Assembly: GCA_019309045.1 (NCBI GenBank)
Contig: JAFDGZ010000023.1
Span: 1-54,594, forward strand
Length of the DNA stretch: 54,594 bases
Source: Deltaproteobacteria bacterium
GTDB lineage: Bacteria; Desulfobacterota; Syntrophobacteria; BM002
Reading direction: 5' to 3'
The notes below the pieces were generated by a model, which was not told the DNA's origin, ran no database searches, and was given only the letters and a program-made list of their open reading frames with translations. Below are positions 8,346-17,532 of the stretch, piece after piece. Position numbers and translations under genes: made by a program. Position 1 is the stretch's first letter; each line of letters opens with the position of its first letter.

Positions 8346-9862
8346 ACGATTTCACTTCTTTTCTTCGCCTCCTCCAGTTCTCGGCGGAGGTTCTTGTCGT
8401 CTGGTCTGAGATTCAGGGCCAGGTGGTAGTAGCGCACTGCCGAGTTGTACTCTTGCAGTTCGGTGTAGGTTCTGGCGATTCGTCGTGGATAGTTCGCATT
8501 CTGCGGTACTATTTTCCGGGCTGCCTGCCAGGCCTGAATGGCGGCCCGACGGTTGCCAAGCTTAAGAAAGAGCTGGGCCTGAATATTGTAGAGATCATCT
8601 CTTGTAGGAGATACATAACGAATGGCTCTCGTGATGGCCTCCAGTGCAGCTGCGTACTTCTTCTGAGCCTCAAGCGAGCGCACATATAACAGATGATAAC
8701 TGCTGTTTGCTGGCTTCAGTATGGCAGCTTTCTGGCTCTCCAGCTCTACAGCATTCCAATCTCTTCTCTTTGCGGCGATCTCTGCCAGGTAGTAGTGGGC
8801 CTCGGCTGTTTCTTTATGCTGTAGAGACTGCTGTAAATAGTGAGCAGCAGCCTCTAGATGTCCGTTGCGATAGAAGGCTTTTCCGAGAATAAGCGGCAGA
8901 GATTCTGCCACGGCTGGCTCGAATTTGGCTGTCTCCTGACAAAGTTGTACATAAACGCCGAGATCGTCAGAGTTCTTGAAATACCCTGCAAAATGCTGCA
9001 AGGCCTCATAGCGGTCAGGGGAAAATTCGAGGGCCCGGAGAAAAGCTTGCTGCGCTTTGCTCTTATCACCAAGTTGGAGGTAGTAGCGGCCGAGATTCAC
9101 ATATAGGCCCGGCGACGGATTGAAACCCGACTTATTGATCAGCTCTTCAGTATAAGCTGCGGCCTTCAACCAATCCTTTTCAGAGGCGGCCATTGCGGCC
9201 AGCTGAGCCAGGGCCTGCCTGGCCACCAGAGGGTTGCTGACTGCTGCCTGCAACCCCTGCCGGAACTGATCTTCCATAGTGGTCGTCCAGAGAGGAAGCT
9301 TTCTTAAGTCTCTGTAAATCCCCGGAGAAACCTGAGCGAGCCGCTTGACATAAGGCAGGCTTCTGGTGGGCTGGCCAGACACCAGATAATAGTTCACCAC
9401 GTGATAGAGAAATTCAGGATTTTTCGGATCTGTAACCAGGGCCTGGAGGAAAAGGCTCTCTACTTTGTCACCCTCCTGTTTATGCCCCTTAAATTTAGAG
9501 AGCCACCAGGAGGTCCTGGCGAGATCAAACCAGTGTATAGCTTCGTACGGGTTGAGTTCCGCGGCCTTCCTGTAGAGTTCACGCGCTCGCAGCAGCAGCT
9601 CGATAGTTGTTTCAGTACCCCCAGCATCGATCGCTGCTTCATAGAGAGTGTCTCCATAAACCCTGTGGTAGGCAGCATTGCTCGGCGCTTTGTCAATGCT
9701 GCGGGCAAAGTCCTGCTCCGCTGTGTGGTAGTCACCAGCAACAAGGCTGGCCTTGCCGGCCCTCGCTTCCAGATCGGCTATGGTGAACTGGAAAAGCCGC
9801 AAGCTCGCATAGCAGAAAAGTCCAATGACTGCAAGGCCAATGACTGCCTCCTTAACCTTCAT
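8330..9862 (-). CDS. Membrane-anchored TPR protein of the exopolysaccharide locus
   Basis: 510 residues. One N-terminal transmembrane helix (about 7-25, AVIGLAVIGLFCYASLRLF) is followed by at least ten tetratricopeptide-like repeats through to the end. Clear units include GDYHTAEQDFARSIDKAPSN, GDKSKAQQAFLRALEFSPDR, GNRRAAIQAWQAARKIVPQN and QEYNSAVRYYHLALNLRPDD. TPR proteins anchored like this serve as periplasmic scaffolds in secretion complexes, for example in alginate, PEP-CTERM-type and other EPS systems. Its position between the FecR and Wzc genes supports such a role. The partners cannot be told from sequence. Confidence 0.85.
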   Translation of the reverse strand: MKVKEAVIGLAVIGLFCYASLRLFQFTIADLEARAGKASLVAGDYHTAEQDFARSIDKAPSNAAYHRVYGDTLYEAAIDAGGTETTIELLLRARELYRKAAELNPYEAIHWFDLARTSWWLSKFKGHKQEGDKVESLFLQALVTDPKNPEFLYHVVNYYLVSGQPTRSLPYVKRLAQVSPGIYRDLRKLPLWTTTMEDQFRQGLQAAVSNPLVARQALAQLAAMAASEKDWLKAAAYTEELINKSGFNPSPGLYVNLGRYYLQLGDKSKAQQAFLRALEFSPDRYEALQHFAGYFKNSDDLGVYVQLCQETAKFEPAVAESLPLILGKAFYRNGHLEAAAHYLQQSLQHKETAEAHYYLAEIAAKRRDWNAVELESQKAAILKPANSSYHLLYVRSLEAQKKYAAALEAITRAIRYVSPTRDDLYNIQAQLFLKLGNRRAAIQAWQAARKIVPQNANYPRRIARTYTELQEYNSAVRYYHLALNLRPDDKNLRRELEEAKKRSEIVNGQR

Positions 9863-10613
9863 CTCTACCGACTATCCTCGTTCATCCGCTGATGGTTATC
9901 TTGCATTTTGTCACACCCAGGAGAGACAAGAGTCCATGGCGGATGTATCTTGTTGCCGGATTGGCGATTGACTTCGCATAAGGTTAGCCAGGGCAGAGCT
10001 CCGCCATAATGGTTTCTTCAACCAATTAAAATAATTCAGGGTTTGTGATTGACAGTTTCACTTTTCCTGGCGGCGCTTCGCGCCGCGGCGCACGGTGCAG
10101 GGCACAGGGCGCAGTGTCATCATACCTGTTTCTTCTCGCGGCAAGATGCCGCTCCCACAGTTCAGGCCACGGCTACGGTTACGGGGCCCGTTTCGTTTTT
10201 CGGCAACGTCGAACGTCGGGTTCTAACAAGTTACCATGAGCCTTGCGCCCATCCCAATAACTGGCAACGGTTGATGGCAAAATGAAAGTGCACCCCTTTC
10301 TCTAGCCGATTGCTGGCGGCTAACCTGCATTACAATGGCGCCAAGGCGCAATTGCTTGCCAAAATTGATATCAACACAGGACAACGCAGGCTAAAGCCTG
10401 CGGCTACCAACATATTGCCAACACCTCCACCATCAACTGATAACCGATAACCCCGGCGAAGCCGGAAGCCTCCTAGCTTCCTAGCTTCCTAGTTTAGCGG
10501 TAACCCGCAGCTCGCAAATCATGACGTGCACGGTCTATCTATTCGATCGCGGCTAGAGAGCCGCTCCTACAGTAATTGTTACTTGCAAGGAATAACTTTT
10601 TACTTTTTCCATT
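9863..10613. repeat. 751-base repeat mosaic upstream of the TPR gene
   Basis: No coding region is convincing. It contains GCGGCAAGATGCCGCTCCCA (about 10138), a REP-like arm GGTTACGGGGCCCGTTTCG (about 10178), a longer composite unit (about 10270-10420) whose core is the perfect hairpin CGCAGGCTAAAGCCTGCG at 10385-10402, and a CGCGGCTAGAGAGCCGCTCC hairpin at about 10550-10569. Near-identical composite units recur at 38110-38270 and, inverted, at 29723-29880. Confidence 0.65.
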
Positions 10614-13397
10614 TCACGTCTCGCCGTGCCTTTCCTCCGCTACCTCCGTCTTCTCCTCAGGCCGGCGGTAATAGTCGTCATAGTCTGAAGCGTAGCGGCC
10701 GTAGTAATAGGGGTCTTTTTTAGAATCCAGCATATTGAGCACCACCCCCACTACCTTGGCTTCCACTGCATCCAGTTGATCCAGAGCCCTTTTAATGAGC
10801 CTCAGATCCGTAGCCCCTGCCCTGACCACCAGGACCACCCCATCGCACTCACCCGCGAGCACTGCTGCATCGCTCACTGTGGCCACCGGCGGTGTGTCGA
10901 TTAGAATCACGTCGAACTGACGCCGCAGCAGCTCCATCAGAACTCGCAGCCGTCTGCTTGCCAACAGTTCCGGTGGATTGGGAGGAACGCTGCCGCTGGG
11001 AAGGACCCAGAGGTCGCTCCCAGGCAGTTGACAGACCCGCTTTGTTATTTCTGCAAGGAGATAGGGCGCGGTATACGAAGAAATGCCGTCCAGCCCCCCC
11101 ATTGCTTCTCTAAGCGCCATCTCTTTAGGATCCGCTGCCGCTGTTGATGTTGACGGCTCTTCTTTGAAGCTGAACCTCGCCTGCTTGCATGCATCTTGCT
11201 GGCATTTATTGAGCGCTCTGACGTTCTCACTGATGTGGAGCTTGAGAGGCCCAGCCAGTTCCTCTGGCGTTATAAAACCCAGATGGAGCAGCACCTGCCC
11301 CAACCGCTGGTCAGTGCTTCGCTGCTTGGCCATGGCTATCTGAGCCTGTTCTCTGGTAATCTTGCCGCAGCGCAGCAGCAAATTGCCAAGCCGCGTTCTG
11401 CTCGGGCGGCTGGGCCAGTCTACATGGATAATCTGTCCCTTTTCGAAAGAGACAGTGAACACGTCGGTGCCATTTTCATAGGTGAGCACGCCAGTTCTTT
11501 CCTGGAGTTCCAGTAGCCTGTGAATGTCACCAGCGCCCAGCTCACCGAGAAGTCCCTGAGTGATGGGTGTGTTGAAGGTATCCACCAGGATTTCAACGAG
11601 AGAGCCGTTGTCAGCAAACCTTATGATCTTCTTGTTCGCTGGCAAGCGCAGATCAGCATCTATAAGCAGCGTCTTCCTGCCGAGCTGGGACAGGGTCAGG
11701 CCAAGATTGAGGCAGGTGGTGGACTTTCCCTCACTGGGAGAGCTGCTGGTTATCATGTAAACCCCCCGCCGGTTCAAATCTGCAAATCTGAGATTGGTGG
11801 CAAGGGTGCTGAAGGCCTCATAAAAACGGCCTGTAAGAGGCTGATTCAACACCGTGGGTCCACATACTGCATCTTGCGATTCCTGAGGCTTTGTCTTGCA
11901 AAAGGCTCTGGGTATTTCCGCCAGTACCGGCAGATCGAGGGACCATTCGAGCTCTTCCCGGTTGTGCACGGTCTGATCCATGTATTCTAGAAAGAAGGCC
12001 AATCCCATGCCGGCCACGAGACCGAAGATAATGCTGAGTATAATGTTCTTTGCCTTCTTTGGTCGTATTGGCCGCGAAGGAGCGGATGCAGGGTCTACAA
12101 GGCGCAGGCTGGTCTTGGTGATCTCATCGGTAATGTTCGCCTCTTTGATTTTGGCGAGAAGAATGTTGTAGATTTCCCGGTTAGACTCCACCTCTCTTTT
12201 GAGAATCGCATACTGCAGCTCACTGCGATTGGTATCGATAGCTTCCTTTTCATAGCTTGCCATTGCCTCCTTGAGAGCTTTCTCCTTGGCCATCAGAACG
12301 GCGCGTTCTGATTCGGCATTGACCAATGACTTTTCTATCTGTTCGCGGATCTTGCGGCGGAGTTCGGTGAGCTTCGAGGTTACCTTTATCATCTCAGGAT
12401 GCTTGTGTTTGAAAACGCCGCTCATCTTCTTGTAATCGATCTCTGTTGCAAGCAGTTCCGAGTAAAGGCTCTCAACTATGCTGTTTTTTATGAAGGTGGG
12501 AATATTTTGAATATGGCCATTGGCGCTGTTTTTGATGAACTTCTTCAATTCATTGATCTTGGCCTCCACAGCCATCCTTTGACTTCGCGCTTCCAGATAG
12601 CTGGCGTTCATATCTTCTATTTTCTGTGTGTTGAGCCGCTGTTTGCCCTCAATGGAAAAGAGGTTGGCCTTCTCTTTGAAATCAAGAAAAGCCTTTTCTG
12701 CTTCCTCCACCTTCTTTCTCATTGCATAGAGCTGGTTGTTCAGCCATTGGAGCATCTTGCGTGAGCTCTCCAGTCGTGTACTGGAATCATAGATGATGTA
12801 GTTCTCCGCCAGGGCATTGGCGAGATCTCTTGCTGTTCGCGGGTTGTAATCTTCTACCTGGATTCTGAGCAGCCGGGTGTCCTCGACCTCCTTGACTCTG
12901 ATTTTGCTTCGCAATCGAGCGATCCTGTCAGCAAGGAGGCTCTCGCGGCTGGGCGGCTGTTTTTCCTCATTGGACCCGGGGAAAATGCTTTTGAGCAAAC
13001 GGCTGATATTAGTTTTCACCGTACTGAAAAATTTAGCAATTGGAGGGAGTTCCAGGGAGTCATCTGAGATGTCCACCTGTTCCAGGACGCGCTCGAGGAC
13101 TGGACGTGCGGTTACCATCTGAAAGTGTGTCCTGAAGGTAAGCTGCTGAGAGACATAGCTGTCGTACTCCAGAAGCTTGCCAGTCAATGGGCTCCTTTTG
13201 GCTTCTTTGCCGATGATAATCCCTGCAGTGGCCTGGTAGACCGACCTCATGGAAAAGGTGTACAGGGTAGTAACCAGCACGGTCACGAAGAGGATGGAAA
13301 CGATCAACCAGAGCCGTTTTCGCAGGACGAAATAGTAGTCCAGCAAATGGGTCCGCCTGCCCGGTTCTTCCTGTATGTTCACATGTGTGTTTTCCAT
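10614..13397 (-). CDS. Wzc-type chain-length determinant / BY-kinase with an inserted PATAN (DUF4388)-like domain
   Basis: 927 residues. Wzz domain with first membrane helix at about 28-48; long coiled coil at about 200-420; second helix at about 450-470. The cytoplasmic bacterial tyrosine kinase has Walker A SSPSEGKSTT (552-561), Walker A' TLLIDADLR (576-584), Walker B FDVILIDTPP (828-837) and a Tyr-rich tail DPYYYGRYASDYDDYYR (895-911) for autophosphorylation. It sets exopolysaccharide chain length and export together with Wza. The oddity is about 170 extra residues (about 598-775) between Walker A' and the LWVLPSG strand. They resemble a PATAN/DUF4388 domain (ERTGVLTYENGTD, FEKGQIIHVDWP) followed by MshEN-like repeats (RLGNLLLRCGKITREQ, RLGQVLLHLGFITPEE). 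Standard Wzc kinases have only about 25 residues there. Confidence 0.93.
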   Translation of the reverse strand: MENTHVNIQEEPGRRTHLLDYYFVLRKRLWLIVSILFVTVLVTTLYTFSMRSVYQATAGIIIGKEAKRSPLTGKLLEYDSYVSQQLTFRTHFQMVTARPVLERVLEQVDISDDSLELPPIAKFFSTVKTNISRLLKSIFPGSNEEKQPPSRESLLADRIARLRSKIRVKEVEDTRLLRIQVEDYNPRTARDLANALAENYIIYDSSTRLESSRKMLQWLNNQLYAMRKKVEEAEKAFLDFKEKANLFSIEGKQRLNTQKIEDMNASYLEARSQRMAVEAKINELKKFIKNSANGHIQNIPTFIKNSIVESLYSELLATEIDYKKMSGVFKHKHPEMIKVTSKLTELRRKIREQIEKSLVNAESERAVLMAKEKALKEAMASYEKEAIDTNRSELQYAILKREVESNREIYNILLAKIKEANITDEITKTSLRLVDPASAPSRPIRPKKAKNIILSIIFGLVAGMGLAFFLEYMDQTVHNREELEWSLDLPVLAEIPRAFCKTKPQESQDAVCGPTVLNQPLTGRFYEAFSTLATNLRFADLNRRGVYMITSSSPSEGKSTTCLNLGLTLSQLGRKTLLIDADLRLPANKKIIRFADNGSLVEILVDTFNTPITQGLLGELGAGDIHRLLELQERTGVLTYENGTDVFTVSFEKGQIIHVDWPSRPSRTRLGNLLLRCGKITREQAQIAMAKQRSTDQRLGQVLLHLGFITPEELAGPLKLHISENVRALNKCQQDACKQARFSFKEEPSTSTAAADPKEMALREAMGGLDGISSYTAPYLLAEITKRVCQLPGSDLWVLPSGSVPPNPPELLASRRLRVLMELLRRQFDVILIDTPPVATVSDAAVLAGECDGVVLVVRAGATDLRLIKRALDQLDAVEAKVVGVVLNMLDSKKDPYYYGRYASDYDDYYRRPEEKTEVAEERHGET

Positions 13398-13739
13398 TGG
13401 TCTTCCGTCCTCACGGTTTCAGTAGGCACTATGCACCAAATGAATTGCTCCTGAAAACCGATAACTGATCACCGGTAACCGTAACCGGCCAGGGTTATTG
13501 GCTTTTTCCCGTTACCGTCAACCGTTTGCCGATACGGGCTTCGTTACCGTTGCCGTAAACCGTGACCCCAAAGCTCCACAACGCAGGCTAAAGCCTGCGG
13601 CTACCAACATATTGCCATGACGTCTACGGCTTAGGCTACGGCTATGATGCCCGTCTCGTTTCCAGGGTCAATCGGCCTTTGCTTCGTTACCGTGAGCCTT
13701 GCGCCCTGTGCCTTGCGCCATCTTCCTCTAACTGGTGCC
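13398..13739. repeat. 342-base repeat block between Wzc-like and Wza-like genes
   Basis: No gene seen. It holds a CAGTAGGCACTATGCACCAA tract (13421), a REP-like arm CCGATACGGGCTTCGTTACC (about 13532), the perfect hairpin CGCAGGCTAAAGCCTGCG (13582-13599) followed by GCTACCAACATATTGCCA, another arm with GATGCCCGTCTCG (about 13645), and a CCTTGCGCCCTGTGCC tract (about 13697). Confidence 0.65.
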
Positions 13740-14630
13740 TCACAACCACGACTCCGGCACATAGATGCGGTCTCCTGGCTTCAAGAGCACGTCTTTTTCT
13801 TTTCCATTCTTCACCTTGTCCAGGTTGATCTTCACTATCTCCTGAGTGCCGTCAGGCTCCCTGCGCGTAATGGTGCTGCGGTTCGGGGCTGCGTATTTAG
13901 CAAAGCCGCCGGCCAGAATACAGGCATCCAGGGCTGTGAGACCCTCCTGAAAGTCGTAGACACCCGGCCGGTTCACCTTGCCCAGAACATAAATCTTGTA
14001 CTGGGTGAGGTCTGAAAACGATGTGGGCGGAATATAGACCACATCTCCTGGCTGGAGTTCCACATTTCTTTCGGCAATGCCGAGATCTAGCAGCTCCCGC
14101 AGGTTGACCTTGATGGATTTTTTCTTCTGTACAAGTTCATTTATCTTGGTGTTGCTGTCGAGATCCTTCAGCGAACCACGAAGGATGTAGGCATAATTGC
14201 TGCGGTTTTCAGTGACTCCTCCGGCCTTGGCGATCAGCTCCAGCAATGTTGTGGTACTGCTGTCCAGGGGAAAGAGCCCGGACATCTTCACTGCTCCGGT
14301 AAGATAAACTCTTTTACTCTTGTAATCTCTGACACTGATGAGCACCTGCGGATTGACAAAATAATCCTCGGCCAGCGGTCTGCTAACTGTCTGCGTGAGT
14401 TCTGCAACAGACAGACCTTCTGCCTTGATTTCACCGAGGAATGGAAAATTGATGGTACCATTGGCTGATACAGTGAGATCAATTGCCTCCTGAGACTGGC
14501 CTCCTGCAAAAATATTGATGGAAAGCACATCGCCCGGGCCAATGATGTACGGCTTGTCTTGGGCTGACACAGCCGTAGTCGTGATAATCAACAGCAGCGA
14601 TACTGTTATTGAAATAATTCGCGATTTCAT
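13740..14630 (-). CDS. Wza-type polysaccharide export protein
   Basis: 296 residues. The signal peptide (about 1-23) ends TTAVSAQ, with no lipobox cysteine. The Poly_export domain follows (YIIGPGDVLSINIF, GTINFPFLGEIKAEGLSV, about 28-75) and then two SLBB-type modules (VYLTGAVKMSGLFPLDSSTT, IYVLGKVNRPGVYDFQEGLT). The end is LLKPGDRIYVPESWL. Proteins of this kind form the outer-membrane or periplasmic channel that receives polysaccharide from the Wzc-type partner encoded just upstream in transcription order. Lack of a lipidation site suggests it is not acylated like E. coli Wza, or works with the separate barrel protein at 15260-16495. Confidence 0.9.
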   Translation of the reverse strand: MKSRIISITVSLLLIITTTAVSAQDKPYIIGPGDVLSINIFAGGQSQEAIDLTVSANGTINFPFLGEIKAEGLSVAELTQTVSRPLAEDYFVNPQVLISVRDYKSKRVYLTGAVKMSGLFPLDSSTTTLLELIAKAGGVTENRSNYAYILRGSLKDLDSNTKINELVQKKKSIKVNLRELLDLGIAERNVELQPGDVVYIPPTSFSDLTQYKIYVLGKVNRPGVYDFQEGLTALDACILAGGFAKYAAPNRSTITRREPDGTQEIVKINLDKVKNGKEKDVLLKPGDRIYVPESWL

Positions 14631-15259
14631 GGCTCAAATCACTCCAACCTACTTGCTGCCAGGCAGTAAGCACAGGCACTGAGCGGCCAGTACGGCTCAC
14701 TGCCAAGGTTACGATGCCCGTTTCGTCTGTCGGCCACGGTTAACGGCTTTTCTTCGTTGCCGTAAACTGTCCACGGATATGGGCTTCGTGACCGTTGTCC
14801 CTTGACGACCTGGGTTATGGCTATCGTCATTTCAAGACATGTTGCAATGCCCATTCTTTTCGCGGCAAGATGCCGCTCCCACAGAAAGTGCAAAAGACCT
14901 TTTTATTTTTCGCTCCCTTGGTTGCTGGTCACGGTTAGAGAACCGTTCCTGCAGCTGATCTGCCAGTTTTACAGGGAACAACGTACTTTCAACCTCATGC
15001 CCTCCAATTCGAAATTCGCAATTCCAAATTAGAAATCTAGACACCGTAGCCGTGAGCCTTGCTCCTTTCCCCATAGCCGATAACTTCACCTTCATACTGA
15101 CCAACCCAGGCTAAAGCCTGCGGCTACCAACATATTGCCAACACATCTGGCGATAGCCGGTAACCCGGCACCTCCCAATTCCAAGTTCGCAATCCTGAAG
15201 GCGTTGCCGTGAGGCGTTGCCAATACAGGCTTCGTGACCGCTGCCCTGAGCCGTCCACA
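14631..15259. repeat. 629-base repeat mosaic
   Basis: No gene seen. Order: CAGGCAGTAAGCACAGGCAC tract (14660), head-to-head REP-like arms (about 14706-14800), GCGGCAAGATGCCGCTCCCA (about 14861), GGTTAGAGAACCGTTCCTGC (about 14934), an AT-rich tract of repeated ATTCGAAATTCGCAATTCCA type (about 15004-15040), the hairpin CCAGGCTAAAGCCTGCGG (about 15106-15123), and a truncated REP-like arm near 15220. Confidence 0.65.
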
Positions 15260-16495
15260 TTATTGTCTCGTAAAAAACTCCGTAATGTCGTACACGGTAG
15301 TCAACCGAAAAAACACCCTGTTTTCCTTGTAACGCCTGCCTCTTTCATTGGAACCGCGCTCCGTATAGTTGTATTCAACACTCAATTCAAAGATATCTCT
15401 CAAGAACCTGTAGCCCAGGCCGCCAAAACCGTTATAGGTATCGTCCTTACGCGGGCTGCCGATGTAGTCGCTGTTCTGGTAATAGCCGCCCAGATATGCT
15501 CGGATTTTTTCCAGGAAAATATGTTCAGCATACAGGTCAAATCTGTATGCTTCAAAGTACTGGTCCTCTGTGGTGAAATCTACGAAGTTACGTTCAAAGG
15601 AGACGTCCAGCTTCGAACGATCAGTAGCTCCGGTAAGAGTGGTGTGAAATACGAAGGAGTCCTGATTGCTGAGACCACTCTCATCGAATGTCCGCCGCTG
15701 GTAGCCTGCTCCCGCCTCACCGCTGAGATAGGTGTTGAATTCGTGTCTGAAGACGAGCTTGGCCTGGTAAGCATCATAGTCGCTCAACCCGGCGTCATAG
15801 GACCGCCTCCAGTATTGCTGTTCCAGGTCAAGGTGATTGGTGGAGTTGAGATTGTATGTCAGGGTCACAATGCCTCGATTTTCCCAGGAATCTCCCTGCC
15901 CTGGATCTGGATTCTTCCACTTCAGCCGCTCGTTGCGATAGCCAAGTGTAATGGCCCCTTTTTCGGCAAGGTCGTATTTGATTGACGGACTCACTCTGTT
16001 GCGCCAGTATTTCTTCCTGCTCACAATGTCACTGAACTGATCGGAGGAGGCAGGCTCCCGGGTGAGAAAGAACTCCTCTGTGAGCCCAAGTGTCAATCTA
16101 GAAGTGGGCCGATGGGCAGCTGAAAGCCCGAGGTTATGGCCGAGGTAATTCTGTCCCGAACCATTGACACTGCTCCTCTGGGAGTTATGCCAATAGTAAC
16201 CAAAGCCATAGTCCAGAGAGAGAAAACTGCGTTCTGTGAAGGCTTCCACATTGATACCGGGCGACACACTGGTTACCCAAAAGGTGGTTTTGTTTCGTTC
16301 AGCCCGATACCAGTTGTCATTGTATTCTTCTTCGAGAATTATCCGAGGCTTCACCTTCACGTCTGCAAGAGTGGGACCAACAACTTCTGAGGATTTAGCA
16401 TGGCCCACCTTCTTTCGTTCGGAGTTGCTTGTCGCTACCCTCTGGTTTTTCCCATCCTTCCCATTGCCCTTGTCCGACCAGACTACGAGGAACAA
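15260..16495 (-). CDS. Outer-membrane beta-barrel protein of the exopolysaccharide locus, N-terminus uncertain
   Basis: 411 residues from a TTG at 16495. From about residue 50 the protein is a run of alternating amphipathic strands rich in Tyr, Phe, Trp, Ser and Asn (for example RSFLSLDYGFGYYW, GIVTLTYNLNSTNHLDLEQQ, FELSVEYNYTE), ending FFRLTTVYDITEFFTRQ. This resembles the barrel proteins often coded next to Wza and Wzc homologues in Desulfobacterota. It probably provides the outer-membrane pore for export. No signal peptide is present in this frame and no ATG precedes the barrel. The frame is closed upstream by the stop codon of the PilZ gene only 18 bases away, so the N-terminus may be damaged or the start misjudged. 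Confidence 0.75.
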   Translation of the reverse strand: MFLVVWSDKGNGKDGKNQRVATSNSERKKVGHAKSSEVVGPTLADVKVKPRIILEEEYNDNWYRAERNKTTFWVTSVSPGINVEAFTERSFLSLDYGFGYYWHNSQRSSVNGSGQNYLGHNLGLSAAHRPTSRLTLGLTEEFFLTREPASSDQFSDIVSRKKYWRNRVSPSIKYDLAEKGAITLGYRNERLKWKNPDPGQGDSWENRGIVTLTYNLNSTNHLDLEQQYWRRSYDAGLSDYDAYQAKLVFRHEFNTYLSGEAGAGYQRRTFDESGLSNQDSFVFHTTLTGATDRSKLDVSFERNFVDFTTEDQYFEAYRFDLYAEHIFLEKIRAYLGGYYQNSDYIGSPRKDDTYNGFGGLGYRFLRDIFELSVEYNYTERGSNERGRRYKENRVFFRLTTVYDITEFFTRQ

Positions 16496-16513
16496 CTGAC
16501 TGCTGCCATCCGC

Positions 16514-16834
16514 TCAGTGGCTGTTCAGGCACATGATCTGATAGTCCTTGTCAAATCTGATTGCTATTCCGTCGGAGTTGGAGCGCTGCACTCTTCCCTT
16601 CACTCGTATTAACGAATGACACCCGGTGAGCTGCCGCAGCCGCTCATTTTCCACCGTGATGTCCAGATGAACCTCTGTACCCCGGGCTATCTGAACGCTG
16701 CCAGCAATGAAAGCCCCACCTGCCGAGATATCCCTGGTACGGAAATCGAACACCTGTTTCTGTACCGGCGATTTCACTTCGACTCGTGCGGGAAGACCCA
16801 AAGAAAACCTCTCATACTCTCGTCGCTCTTGCAT
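16514..16834 (-). CDS. Single-domain PilZ protein (probable c-di-GMP receptor)
   Basis: 106 residues covering one PilZ domain. The c-di-GMP-binding signature is complete: an RRxxxR-type motif in ERREYERFSLGL near the N-terminus and D-x-S-x-x-G as TRDISAGGAFI (about 33-43). The remainder is beta strands ending GIAIRFDKDYQIM. Proteins like this switch partner enzymes on or off when c-di-GMP rises. Located directly upstream of the export-barrel gene and within 20 bases of it, it is a good candidate for post-translational control of exopolysaccharide export. No diguanylate cyclase is in the window. Confidence 0.88.
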   Translation of the reverse strand: MQERREYERFSLGLPARVEVKSPVQKQVFDFRTRDISAGGAFIAGSVQIARGTEVHLDITVENERLRQLTGCHSLIRVKGRVQRSNSDGIAIRFDKDYQIMCLNSH

Positions 16835-17532
16835 TTTCTCAATCCATGTGAGCCTGCGCCCAATTAAAAATTACTGGTTCACGATCCGTACCATATTATG
16901 TAAACGCAACCGACCATATGGGTGCCGTGTTGAAGGTGACGCCTTCGGTTGCCGTTACCAGGCCAGTTGAGTCAGTAGGCACCAGGAAGTAAGCAGTAGG
17001 CAGCGGCGCTATACGCGCAGACGGCACAGGGTACATGTTTAGGGCACAGGGCTGAAGATTAACGACACGGCTACTCGTTTTTCCACAATGCCAAATCCCA
17101 TATCTCCTTCTACCTTGCCGTGTACCCTGGCCGATGCGGGCTTCGTTACCGTTGCCCCTGACGTTCCGTATCGCGGCAAGATGCCGCTCCCACAGTTTGA
17201 CCAGGCAGTAAGCACTAAGCACAATATAACTGGAGCACCTGATAGGGTCTTCACAATAGAGCTGGTCGCGGCTAGAGCTCCGGTCCTACCACATTGTTTC
17301 TGGCATCTGATTACTGATAACCAGCGGAGGCCTTTCAGCCTTCCTTGCTGCAGACTAACCCACAAAACCCAAAACTTGCAGTTATTAACTCCTATCCTGT
17401 TTGTTTTTGAGATAAAACACAATCGGGGAATGGTATGGTTTTTTTCGTATTTTTCCGTGGGGGGATGTCTAAGAAACCAGTAGGCAGATAGTATTAGGAA
17501 GAAAGGGAAGACTAGTACTTTCGTCTTATTCG
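16835..17532. repeat. 698-base gap: repeat mosaic
   Basis: No convincing gene. It includes an 'AGTCAGTAGGCACCAGGAAG' tract (about 16970), a REP-like arm CCGATGCGGGCTTCGTTACC (about 17131), CGCGGCAAGATGCCGCTCCC (about 17173) and CGCGGCTAGAGCTCCGGTCC (about 17267). The part nearest the regulator gene (about 17380-17530) looks non-repetitive and AT-rich and has no recognised signal. Confidence 0.55.

Noticed and set aside
14861-14880. GCGGCAAGATGCCGC hairpins as Rho-independent terminators
   Set aside because: No T-run follows the stems, and copies occur in both orientations regardless of gene direction.
16495-16516. PilZ stop TGA as a selenocysteine joining PilZ to the barrel protein
   Set aside because: No conserved Cys is expected at the end of PilZ, no SECIS-like hairpin is evident, and the frame match has a one-in-three chance.
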